Of a stretch of DNA of 39,331 nucleotides, positions 31,244 through 39,331 are shown in pieces. Position 1 is the first letter of the stretch; the number at the start of each line of letters is the position of its first letter. The position numbers and the translations under genes were made by a program. Below the pieces are notes generated by a model. The model was given only the letters and a program-made list of their open reading frames with translations, was not told the origin of the DNA and made no database searches. The stretch comes from Rhizobium sp. Q54 (GTDB lineage Bacteria > Pseudomonadota > Alphaproteobacteria > UBA2966 > CAIVPW01), in the NCBI GenBank assembly GCA_945947575.1, contig CAMEYM010000024.1, positions 1 to 39,331 of the forward strand, written 5' to 3'.

Positions 31244-31888
31244 ATGACAGCACAAACCTTCTGGCTGGCCTACGCCAGCCTCGCCATCGCAGGAGCGGTG
31301 CTGCTGGTCTACGCCAACGGCCTGGTGCGCGCGCGCGCCTGGGTGGGCGTCGCCGCCGTCCTGATGCTGGCCAGCATCGGCACCCTCGCCGGCGGCCTGA
31401 TCGCGTCGCCGCCGCAACCCGAGGAGGCCGCGTTCGCCGCCGCCGCTCTGGCGCCCGCGCGCACACCGTTGCCGGCCAATCCCGTCGCCCAGGTCCTGCA
31501 GCCCGCGCTCCCGTATGTCGAAGGCGCGCGTTTCGAGGGGTCGGTGCCCGCCGACCTCCAGCCGCTCGCAGGTCCCGTGGTGCGCACGATCGCCCTGACG
31601 TTGTCAGCGCGCCTCGGCGACCTGTTGGGCGAGTACCTGACCGAGATTTCCGCCTCGCGCGAGCTCACGCCCGAGGACGCCACCAACCGCCGCGTCCAGC
31701 TCGACGCCGGTCTCGGTCGCGCCTATCGCGCGCGCTTCGACGACGAAGTCTTCCGCGTCGGCCGCGAGATGCAGCGCCGAATGGGCATCGCCAGCGAGAT
31801 CCTCGAGGTCCACCCCGGCAAGCTCAACTGGGGCGACATCGCCGACGTGCAGCATCGCCTCGCGACGGCCGCGGGGTTGCTGCCGTAG
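31244..31888 (+). CDS. Unknown protein with two N-terminal membrane helices
   Basis: I do not recognise this 214-residue protein. Hydrophobic segments at about residues 5-24 and 33-52 form a membrane hairpin. A Pro/Ala stretch follows, then a soluble, mainly helical domain of about 140 residues with many Arg and Glu (TLSARLGDLLGEYLTEI, RFDDEVFRVGREMQRRMG). No enzyme motif is visible. The ATG at 31244 is chosen because the membrane segment begins right after it; the ORF before it is short and runs through the divergent promoter region shared with the SGNH-like gene (31157-31243). GC-rich third codon positions support real coding. Confidence 0.65.
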   Translation: MTAQTFWLAYASLAIAGAVLLVYANGLVRARAWVGVAAVLMLASIGTLAGGLIASPPQPEEAAFAAAALAPARTPLPANPVAQVLQPALPYVEGARFEGSVPADLQPLAGPVVRTIALTLSARLGDLLGEYLTEISASRELTPEDATNRRVQLDAGLGRAYRARFDDEVFRVGREMQRRMGIASEILEVHPGKLNWGDIADVQHRLATAAGLLP

Positions 31889-32009
31889 CCTCCGCCCTTC
31901 CCACGCAACGTACGCGCCGGACCTCTCGTCGGCGCGCGAGCGCGAGCGGCACCGTGCGTGCTACCCTGCCGCGTCACCGATGCGCGGCGAGTCCGGGCAG
32001 GGAGGAGGG

Positions 32010-32591
32010 ATGGCGACCTCGGCGCAGCAAAGCGGTTCCGCACCAGCCGAACAAGGGCGTGCGCCAACCTTCGGAGACGTGTTCGCCTTTCTGTCTACTG
32101 CGGAGGCGCATGCCCTCGACGACGAGGCGGATGAGGCACGTTTCGCCGCGGGCGAGATTCTGGTCGCGGAGGGTTCGCCGCCCCTCGGGATCTATCTGAT
32201 CAAAGAGGGCGTCGTCCGAGTCACGAAGGACGTCGGCGGGCACTCGGTCCTGGTCGAGGATCTACAGGGCGGCGAGATTCTCGGCGAGATGTCATTCGTG
32301 TTGCACAAGCCGACCTCGGCGACGGCATCGGCGCAGACCCCGGTCGTCGCCGCCCGCCTGTCGCTCATGGGCCTCACGCGCTTGATGGCCGCAATGCCGG
32401 GACTCGGCGAAGGACTCTACCGATCGATCGCCGCCGTCATCGCCAGGCGCCTCAACGTCACCACGGCGCGGCTCGCTGCGGTGGTCGCGCCTGCCACCGT
32501 GGCGACCCCCGATCCGGCGCGGATCGCCGCCGCCCGCGCCGCGGCCAAGGACATCGAGGACGAAGCCCTGCGCCGCGTCGGACTCATCTGA
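32010..32591 (+). CDS. Cyclic-nucleotide-binding-fold protein without a DNA-binding domain
   Basis: The protein has 193 residues. A CRP-type beta-roll occupies about 40-150 (ARFAAGEILVAEGSPPLGIYLIKEG, GGEILGEMSFVLHKPTSATA). The phosphate-binding cassette has Gly92-Glu93, but the arginine that normally binds the cyclic phosphate is Thr102. No helix-turn-helix follows, only a helix and an Ala-rich tail (ARIAAARAAAKDIEDEAL). So it may bind another ligand or none. Start choice: the ATG at 32010 follows a GGAGGAGG run at 32001-32008, whose first GGAGG gives about 4 bases of spacing; an ATG at 31980 would add ten residues. Confidence 0.7.
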   Translation: MATSAQQSGSAPAEQGRAPTFGDVFAFLSTAEAHALDDEADEARFAAGEILVAEGSPPLGIYLIKEGVVRVTKDVGGHSVLVEDLQGGEILGEMSFVLHKPTSATASAQTPVVAARLSLMGLTRLMAAMPGLGEGLYRSIAAVIARRLNVTTARLAAVVAPATVATPDPARIAAARAAAKDIEDEALRRVGLI

Positions 32592-32724
32592 AGCGATGCC
32601 CCCGGCGCGGTGATAGGCCGCCGCCACGCAGGCACGGGACTCGAGGATCTGTCGGAGCTCGATGAACGAGGATCGCCGACGAGCGTGCCGTCCAACGCAT
32701 GCGCTCGCCAGCGAGTTCCCCGTG

Positions 32725-33392
32725 CTAGGCCACCTTGTCGGTGGCACGCGCCACAACTGCCGCAGGAATGGTCACGCCGATCGCCAGCGCGGTCTTGAGA
32801 TTGACCCCGAGCGTCATGCCGTCCACCAATTCGACCGGAATGTCGGCGGGCTTGGCACTCTTGAGGATCTTGGCGACTTGGCCAGCTGCCCGGCCGAAGG
32901 CGACGTGCTGGGCAGCCCACTGGTCGACACCAAGCCGCCTGCGCTCATCCAGGCGACGCCTGGGTAAACGGAGACAATTCTGGCTGCGTTGACCGCCGGA
33001 ACGATCTTGTCCTTGTTGACATCGAACGTCGCCGACGGGCTGAGCGCGAACCCCTGGACCCTATGCGCAACCAACGCTGCAACCGCAGCCTCGATGCGCG
33101 CGGCGGCGGGGCCTCGGCATAGACGAGCCGCACGCGCGCGAATGCCGACCCCGCCATCGGCCGCGCCGGTGTCGAGCAGCGCTGGGGCCGAGTTTTGCCA
33201 GCTCGCCGGCGAGCATCCCGTAGTTGGCCGTGACGCCGCCGGGGTCTGCGGATTCAGGAATCCGATGACGGGTCGCTGCGCCTGCGCTCGCGCGCTTCTT
33301 AGTGCTGTCGATGCGAGTGCTCCTGCAGCGCCCAGACCCGTGACAAAAGTCCGGCGGTCCACGCGGACCGGTCCTACTTGGTCTGCCGCCAT
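32725..33392 (-). pseudogene. Decayed ABC-transporter substrate-binding protein (ABC_sub_bind type)
   Basis: The 5' end is intact: AAGGAGG (33398-33404), an ATG at 33392 and a twin-arginine-like exported leader (RRTFVTGLGAAGALASTALRSARAQ), then RPVIGFLNPQTP. The match continues in another frame (GGVTANYGMLAGELAKLGP, near 33180-33245), then returns (IEAAVAALVAHRVQGFALSP, FDVNKDKIVPAVNAARI). It shifts again near 32930 to WAAQHVAFGRAAGQVAKILK and ends with NLKTALAIGVTIPAAVVARA and a TAG at 32725. So there are at least three frame changes. The total of about 220 codons against the usual 320 points to an internal deletion of about 100. The family binds amino acids or similar solutes in the periplasm. 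No permease genes are nearby. Confidence 0.82.
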
Positions 33393-33614
33393 GATTTCCT
33401 CCTTAGTTCCCCGGCCGCCACCCCCCGGCGACGGGCCCGAGCCCGGTTTCGATCCGGGAGCGTTGCACTGCGACACTCCCCTCGGAGGGGATCAATGTGA
33501 GGTTTCCCACGATGCGCTCCGCGGGTTGGTGCAGCCCCGCTCAAGCTAGGAAAACTGCGGTTCTTGTGATCCGCGTTAACGATTCGGCAACCCGGCCGAT
33601 CAAGAGTCGGGTTC

Positions 33615-33911
33615 ATGGAAAAGCACCCGATCGACCAACTCACTGCGTGGATCGTGCGTGATGCTTCGCGCCGATCCGACTTCCGCCAGTACGACATCTC
33701 CGAGGTCGCCCACCTCTGCCGCCGCTACCTGCAGCGTCCAGACCTCCTTGCCCAGGCCCCACGCGAACTCATCGTCGCGGCGGACCTGCACATGTGCGGT
33801 CTGATCCGCCGCGGCGCCGTCGCCTGGGCGCGCAAGGCTGCGGCCACCGCCCGCCGGCCGGGCAAGCGCACGACGATGCACGAGGCGCGACACGTCGTAG
33901 CGGCGGAGTAG
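33615..33911 (+). CDS. Small protein of unknown function
   Basis: This is a 98-residue ORF without recognised domains. It begins MEKHPIDQLTAWIVRDASRR, then has a helical, cysteine-containing middle (ISEVAHLCRRYLQRPDLLAQ) and a basic C-terminus (KAAATARRPGKRTTMHEARH). GC-rich third codon positions favour real coding. No clear ribosome site precedes the ATG. It stands alone between the pseudogene and the groES promoter. A stem-loop at 33929-33952, just after its stop, may end its message. Confidence 0.5.
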   Translation: MEKHPIDQLTAWIVRDASRRSDFRQYDISEVAHLCRRYLQRPDLLAQAPRELIVAADLHMCGLIRRGAVAWARKAAATARRPGKRTTMHEARHVVAAE

Positions 33912-33928
33912 GGGCCGCCAAAGCTTGA

Positions 33929-33952
33929 ACTTGGGGCATCGCACCCCCAAGT
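33929..33952 (+). terminator. Possible weak terminator after the small ORF
   Basis: An 8-base stem ACTTGGGG/CCCCAAGT with an 8-base loop stands 18 bases after the stop at 33911. It has no T run. Between it and the groES promoter (33953-34132) I see nothing else. Confidence 0.35.
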
Positions 33953-34132
33953 CCTTGCTGGTGCGAGTGACTGGCGGTGTCGCACGGGTTTCGGGCGCCC
34001 AGGCTTCTCGGACACCGTAGATTGCCCGTGCCCCCGGTGGGGAGGCGTCGGCCCTCACCCCGCCGTGATCTGCATATCCGGCGCATATTAAATGCGGCTC
34101 GTTCTCTATTCGCCGCTGGTCAACCGGCCGCG

Positions 34133-34161
34133 TTGACAGGCCCGAGAGCCACCCCTATATC
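34133..34161 (+). promoter_or_regulatory. groES: Sigma-70 promoter of groESL
   Basis: A perfect -35 TTGACA (34133-34138) and a -10 TATATC (34156-34161) stand exactly 17 bases apart. The transcription start should fall near 34168, inside the CIRCE operator, leaving a leader of about 110 bases. Confidence 0.85.
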
Positions 34162-34162
34162 A

Positions 34163-34189
34163 CTGGCACTCTCAACGAGGGAGTGCTAG
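34163..34189 (+). promoter_or_regulatory. groES: CIRCE operator (HrcA binding site)
   Basis: CTGGCACTC, a 9-base spacer and GAGTGCTAG match the CIRCE consensus TTAGCACTC-N9-GAGTGCTAA closely; the arms pair at 8 of 9 positions. It begins two bases after the -10 hexamer, so bound HrcA repressor would block transcription until heat or protein stress releases it. hrcA itself is not in the window. Confidence 0.92.
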
Positions 34190-36235
<2,046 letters not shown>

Positions 36236-36258
36236 GCCGTCCGGCGCACAACGAACGA

Positions 36259-36290
36259 AGAAAGGGCCGGTCGAAGGACCGGCCCTTTCT
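36259..36290. terminator. Strong bidirectional rho-independent terminator
   Basis: A perfect 14-base stem (36259-36272 with 36277-36290) with a GAAG loop ends in CCCTTTCT, and the complementary strand gives the same form. It can end groESL on the plus strand and the mazG-SDR operon on the minus strand, whose stop is at 36295. Confidence 0.92.
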
Positions 36291-36294
36291 GATT

Positions 36295-37047
36295 CTATGG
36301 GGTGCGATTCACCGCGAACGGACCGAATGCCTGCTGGGTCGGCATCATCTCGATGAGGTTGATGTTCATGTGCGCGGGCAGGCTGGCGACCCAGAAGATG
36401 GTCTCCGCCACGTCCTCGGCGCTGATCGGCTTGACGCCGCGGTAGACCGCGTCCGCCTTGGCCTTGTCCTTCAGGCGCACGAGCGAGAACTCGGTCTCTG
36501 CCAATCCCGGCTCGATGCAGGTGACGCGCACGTTCTTGTCCACCAGGTCGGCACGCAGGTTGAGCGAGAACTGGTGCACGAACGCCTTGGTCGCCCCGTA
36601 GACGTTGCCGCCGGGGTAGGGGTAGGTCGCCGCGACCGAGCCGATGTTGACGACCAATCCATGCCGGCGCGCGACCATGCCGGGCAGCACCGCGCGTGTC
36701 AGCACCGCCAGGCCGCGCACGTTGGTCTCGATCATGCCGAGCCAATCGTCGAGCTTCGCCTCATGGGCCGGATCGAGCCCGAGCGCGCCGCCGGCGTTGT
36801 TGACCAGGATGCTGACCTCCGCGAACGGCTTCGGCAGACCTTGCGCCGCCGCGAGCAGCGCATCGGTGTCGCGCATGTCGAGCACGATCGGGTGCAGGCG
36901 ATCGCCGAGCTCCTTGCCCAGCGCATCCAGGCGCTCCTTGCGCCGCCCGGTAACGATGACGCGCGCACCCGCCTGAATGAAGCGGCGCGCGGTCGCCCGG
37001 CCGAAGCCCGAGGTCGCGCCGGTGACGAGGACGACCTCGTTGTTCAT
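36295..37047 (-). CDS. Short-chain dehydrogenase/reductase, YdfG-like
   Basis: This is an NAD(P)-dependent oxidoreductase of 250 residues. The cofactor motif TGATSGFGRATA is at the N-terminus, with RRKERL after the second strand suggesting NADP preference. NNAGGALG follows, and the catalytic Ser-Tyr-Lys set is in NIGSVAATYPYPGGNVYGATKAF. The C-terminal part (PAHMNINLIEMMPTQQ) is typical of YdfG-type 3-hydroxy acid dehydrogenases, which act on serine or malonic semialdehyde; the substrate here is not shown. Its ATG overlaps the mazG stop by 4 bases, so the two are translated together. Confidence 0.9.
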   Translation of the reverse strand: MNNEVVLVTGATSGFGRATARRFIQAGARVIVTGRRKERLDALGKELGDRLHPIVLDMRDTDALLAAAQGLPKPFAEVSILVNNAGGALGLDPAHEAKLDDWLGMIETNVRGLAVLTRAVLPGMVARRHGLVVNIGSVAATYPYPGGNVYGATKAFVHQFSLNLRADLVDKNVRVTCIEPGLAETEFSLVRLKDKAKADAVYRGVKPISAEDVAETIFWVASLPAHMNINLIEMMPTQQAFGPFAVNRTP

Positions 37048-37913
37048 CGGGCGCGGACCATGGGGTTCTGGGGTCGTGCGCGCTCCTCGGCCTTGGCCTG
37101 CTGCCACAGCGCCTCCATTTCGGCGAGGGTCGATTCCTGCGGGGTCTTGCCGCGCTCCTTCAACAGCGCCTCGATGCGGCGGAAGCGGCGCTCGAACTTC
37201 TGGTTGGTGCCGCGCAGCGCATCTTCCGAGTCGACCCCGTGCACGCGGGCCAGGTTCACCCAGGAGAACAAGACGTCGCCAAGCTCGTCGGTGATGCGCG
37301 ACTTGTCGCCGCCGCGAACCTCCTCGCGCAGCTCGTCGAACTCCTCCTGCAGCTTGTCGAGAATCTGGTCCGCCTGCGGCCAGTCGAAGCCGACGCGGGC
37401 GGCGCGCTTGGTCAGCTTCTCGGCGCGGGTGAGCGCGGGCAGGGGAGTCGGCACGCCGTCGAGGGCCGAGGGCAACAGACCCTTGGCGGCGGCCTTCTCG
37501 GTGCGCTCGCGCTTCTTGGTCGCCTCCCAGGCCTCGACCTGGGCATCGGCGGACTCAACCGAGGCGTCCCCGAACACGTGGGGGTGGCGGCGGACCATCT
37601 TGTCGCTGATACCGCGGGCGATGTCGGCGAAGTTGAACCAGCCGCGCTCCGACGCCATCTGGGCGTAGAAGACGACCTGGAACAGCAGGTCGCCAAGCTC
37701 CTCGCGCAGCGCCTCACGATCGCCGGACCCGATCGCCTCCGCAACCTCATAGGCCTCCTCGATGGTGTACGGCGCGATGGTGGCGAAGGACTGTTCGCGA
37801 TCCCAAGGACAGCCGGTCTCCGGATCGCGCAGCCGCGCCATGATGCCAAGCAGGCGCTCGGTTTCCTGGGCGGTCTCGGGCGGAGCGGGGGGTGTCGCTG
37901 CGGCGTCGTCCAT
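37044..37913 (-). CDS. mazG: Nucleoside triphosphate pyrophosphohydrolase MazG
   Basis: MazG cleaves (d)NTPs to the monophosphate, cleaning the nucleotide pool and affecting alarmone levels. The 289 residues have two MazG domains: the first with CPWDREQSFATIAPYTIEEAYE and EELGDLLFQVVFYAQMA, the second with EEFDELREEV and RITDELGDVLFSWVNLAR. The EExxE and ExxD metal motifs are present in both. The ATG at 37913 has AAGGGA upstream; the longer frame is antisense of the divergent small genes. hflX is often close to mazG in alphaproteobacteria; here about 8 kb lies between them. Confidence 0.96.
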   Translation of the reverse strand: MDDAAATPPAPPETAQETERLLGIMARLRDPETGCPWDREQSFATIAPYTIEEAYEVAEAIGSGDREALREELGDLLFQVVFYAQMASERGWFNFADIARGISDKMVRRHPHVFGDASVESADAQVEAWEATKKRERTEKAAAKGLLPSALDGVPTPLPALTRAEKLTKRAARVGFDWPQADQILDKLQEEFDELREEVRGGDKSRITDELGDVLFSWVNLARVHGVDSEDALRGTNQKFERRFRRIEALLKERGKTPQESTLAEMEALWQQAKAEERARPQNPMVRAR

Positions 37914-37967
37914 GGTCGGTTCCCTTGAGGCTTCCTCCCGCCTGGGCGCCAACCTACCATCTCCACC

Positions 37968-38171
37968 GTGATCGGATTCCTGCTCGTTCTCGCGCTGCTG
38001 GCGGTGCTGTTCGCCCGGGTACCCGTGATCCGCCTGTACGAGGAGCGGATGGGCCGGCTCGGTTATCAGCTCGACAACGTGCGGCGCACGCCGGCGTACC
38101 GGAAGCACGTGCACGCGACGCTGCACGGCATCGGCCTCGTCTCCGTCACCGACGACGAGACCGAGCAATGA
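37968..38171 (+). CDS. Small membrane protein of unknown function
   Basis: I do not recognise this 67-residue protein. One N-terminal membrane helix (IGFLLVLALLAVLFARVPVI) is followed by a basic cytoplasmic tail (YEERMGRLGYQLDNVRRTP) ending in acidic residues. The start is a GTG at 37968, 54 bases from the divergent mazG start. Its TGA overlaps the ATG of the next gene by 3 bases (ATGA), which strongly suggests that both are real and coupled. Confidence 0.6.
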   Translation: MIGFLLVLALLAVLFARVPVIRLYEERMGRLGYQLDNVRRTPAYRKHVHATLHGIGLVSVTDDETEQ

Positions 38172-38668
38172 TCGACCCGGCCGCAGCGCCATACGTCCTG
38201 GTGGCCTTCCTGGCCGCCATCCTGATCGTGCGAGATTTGCGCTCGATCAGGAACTTAGAGGCGTTTTTTAACGCTGCAGACAAGGTCATCGAGCAGGCGC
38301 CCAACGTCGCCCGCATCGTCGATGACGTGGGCGATATGAGCCGCAGCCTCCTGAGTGCGCGGCTGGCGCGGCAGATGGCGGTGATGGCGTTCCGCGGCAC
38401 GCTGCGCCGCGAGCTGCGCCAACCAAGCCCACGTGCGCGCGCATTCATCGACCGTTGGCGGGTGCCCGCCAACGGTTCGGCTCGCGCACTGGAGGATCTG
38501 CCGCGCCGGTTCGTCTGGGAGCTGACCCGCACCAGCCTAGTCTTCGGATCGCTGTTCGGTCTTTGGCTGCTGTGGCGTGGCGCGCAGCACTGGGGGCACG
38601 AGAGCGCGGGCCAATGGACGGTGCTCGCAGCGGTCGCAGTGACTGTCCGCGCGTCGGAGCGAAGCTAA
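38168..38668 (+). CDS. Membrane protein of unknown function
   Basis: The 166-residue protein has a membrane helix near each end: about residues 8-23 (PYVLVAFLAAILIV) and 128-145 (SLVFGSLFGLWLLW). Between them is a charged helical part (RNLEAFFNAADKVIEQAPNV, RLARQMAVMAFRGTLRREL). No domain is recognised. The ATG at 38168 overlaps the previous gene, so the pair may form a membrane complex. It is unrelated in sequence to the mazG product on the other strand. Confidence 0.6.
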   Translation: MIDPAAAPYVLVAFLAAILIVRDLRSIRNLEAFFNAADKVIEQAPNVARIVDDVGDMSRSLLSARLARQMAVMAFRGTLRRELRQPSPRARAFIDRWRVPANGSARALEDLPRRFVWELTRTSLVFGSLFGLWLLWRGAQHWGHESAGQWTVLAAVAVTVRASERS

Positions 38669-38869
38669 TGCCGAGGTTCCGTAGATCGTATAAGATACAT
38701 TATCGGAAATTTTTGAGCATCCCGGATATGCCGCGCGCCGCCTTGATCAGCGGCCCGGTTCAACTACATTGAGGATGCTTCGTGGCGAGGAGTTCTGAGC
38801 CCATGGGCCACTATCCTTGGGGACCTTGGTTGCCGTCGGTCCCGGCACGCAAACCACGCAACTAGCGCG
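38669..38869 (+). other. Spacer with AT-rich stretch and a 20-codon ORF
   Basis: The first half (about 38685-38715, with TATAAGATACATTATCGG) is strikingly AT-rich for this genome and promoter-like, but I could not fix a -35/-10 pair. The second half has an ORF at 38803-38865 coding MGHYPWGPWLPSVPARKPRN, with GAGGAG 11 bases before its ATG. It ends 4 bases before the next gene. Confidence 0.3.
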
Positions 38870-39196
38870 ATGCTGAAGATCACGCGCCGCCATTGGATCG
38901 CCGGTGCCGCCGCCGGTGTTACGGTGTCCACCGTGGCGCCGTCGCTCGCGCTTGCTGCCGGCCCGACCCTGAAGATGCCGGACCTCTACGCCGGAAACGG
39001 TGCCCTTTCCCAGACGGCGCTCGACCTGAAGGGCAAGGAAGTGACCTTCCAGGGTTTCATGGCGCCGCCGCTGAAACCGGACTCCAAGTTCTTCGTGCTG
39101 ACCACCGAGCCGATGGCGGTTTGTCCGTTCTGCGCGGCCATAACCGAATGGCCGGAGGACATCGTCGTCATCTACACGAAGCGCTCGCCAAAATGA
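38870..39196 (+). pseudogene. Tat-exported DUF3299-like protein, probably C-terminally truncated
   Basis: The 108-residue product begins with a twin-arginine leader (ITRRHWIAGAAAGVTVSTVA...LALAAG, cleavage near residue 30). The mature part has [49 protein letters not shown], which resembles the DUF3299 family, where a Cys-x-x-Cys (CPFC here) follows a beta strand. Family members usually continue well past this point; here the protein ends in TKRSPK. The last 25 bases overlap the stop of a minus-strand gene remnant, so the 3' part was probably lost in a rearrangement. Whether the short form still works is unknown. Confidence 0.6.
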
Positions 39197-39330
39197 TCGG
39201 GAAATCGGCGTTCGACGAGCGCGATCACCTCGCGCGTCGAGGCGTCGGGCAAAAACCGTCGCCTCGCAGGTGGAGCAGCACCTGCAGCAAGCCTCTTGCG
39301 GTTTTCCCGGTCATAGTTCCATTCGCCGCC
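39172..39330 (-). pseudogene. Fragment of a photolyase-related (FeS-BCP/PhrB-type) gene, 5' part outside the window
   Basis: On the minus strand the frame open from the window edge gives [12 protein letters not shown], then [26 protein letters not shown], and ends with ERFV and a TAG. This matches the segment after the N-terminal antenna domain of bacterial photolyase-related proteins such as Agrobacterium PhrB (GGRWNLDAENRQ ... ITKDVIDTVERLFPDNFG, from memory). Normal members continue for some 300 more residues that bind FAD and the iron-sulfur cluster. Here these are replaced by antisense of the DUF3299-like gene, so the product would lack the catalytic part. Confidence 0.65.
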
Positions 39331-39331
39331 G

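Noticed and set aside
32600-32700. Short minus-strand stretch (ELRQILESRACVAAAYHRA) resembling the start of a GntR-type FCD domain
   Set aside because: Only about 20 residues match and the frame then runs into antisense of the CRP-fold gene; too little to call a gene remnant.
33442-33458. T-arm-like stem-loop CCCGG-TTTCGAT-CCGGG suggesting a tRNA fragment
   Set aside because: No acceptor stem, D arm or anticodon arm can be drawn around it, and the loop is offset from the tRNA consensus.
33600-34058. Minus-strand open frame opposite the small 98-residue ORF
   Set aside because: No ribosome site, Arg-rich composition; the plus-strand frame has the better codon pattern.
38668-38772. 34-codon ORF overlapping the stop of the 166-residue membrane protein gene
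   Set aside because: It runs through the AT-rich promoter-like stretch, has no ribosome site of its own and no known relative.

Overview
The window is about 39.3 kb of GC-rich, densely coding chromosome. It looks like an alphaproteobacterium, probably a member of Rhodospirillales or a related order; this is inferred from gene content and gene order, not from a search. The supporting signs are the tpiA-secG-pyrG-kdsA-eno-ftsB-pdhABC-lpd-lipA-ratA series, a lipoyl domain fused to the E1 beta subunit, a fused ispDF gene, the ntrBC-ntrYX-dat-hfq-hflX series, and a groESL operon controlled by a CIRCE operator. No rRNA, tRNA, insertion sequence or CRISPR array was seen.

Layout. 1-7.3 kb: the end of a PDZ-M48 metalloprotease gene, then tpiA, an msrQ-like membrane gene, secG, pyrG, kdsA, eno and ftsB, all on the plus strand. 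7.4-15.1 kb: the pyruvate dehydrogenase and lipoate block (pdhA, pdhB, pdhC, lpdA, lipA, ratA). A lower-GC nuclease-like gene and a SnoaL-like gene lie between pdhC and lpdA. 15.1-18.0 kb: a minus-strand operon ispDF-pgpA-cinA-CPBP protease, joined by 4-base stop/start overlaps. 18.2-19.4 kb: a periplasmic Do-type protease with its own terminator. 19.5-28.8 kb: ntrB-ntrC, ntrY-ntrX, a D-amino acid aminotransferase gene, hfq and hflX.

28.9-34.0 kb is an accessory stretch. It holds a DUF4336-like protein, a Sel1-repeat protein, an SGNH-like anchored protein, an unknown membrane protein, a cyclic-nucleotide-binding-fold protein, a decayed ABC-transporter binding-protein gene and a small unknown ORF. 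34.1-36.3 kb is groES-groEL with a clear promoter, CIRCE operator and terminator. 36.3-38.7 kb carries an SDR oxidoreductase gene and mazG on the minus strand, and a divergent pair of small membrane-protein genes. The right end has a truncated Tat-exported DUF3299-like gene meeting a truncated photolyase-related gene at what looks like a rearrangement junction.

How the genes work together. tpiA and eno supply glycolysis, the pdh/lpd/lipA block makes and lipoylates pyruvate dehydrogenase, kdsA serves lipopolysaccharide, pyrG supplies CTP, and ispDF and pgpA serve isoprenoids and phospholipids. ntrBC and ntrYX sense nitrogen status and redox or envelope state, and hfq provides post-transcriptional control. 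Most of the window is ordinary core genome. No complete new system was recognised. The best candidates for a second look are the nuclease/SnoaL pair inside the pdh operon, the altered Walker B motif of NtrX, the 27-base tandem repeat at the ntrB 3' end, and the gene-remnant junction at the right edge.
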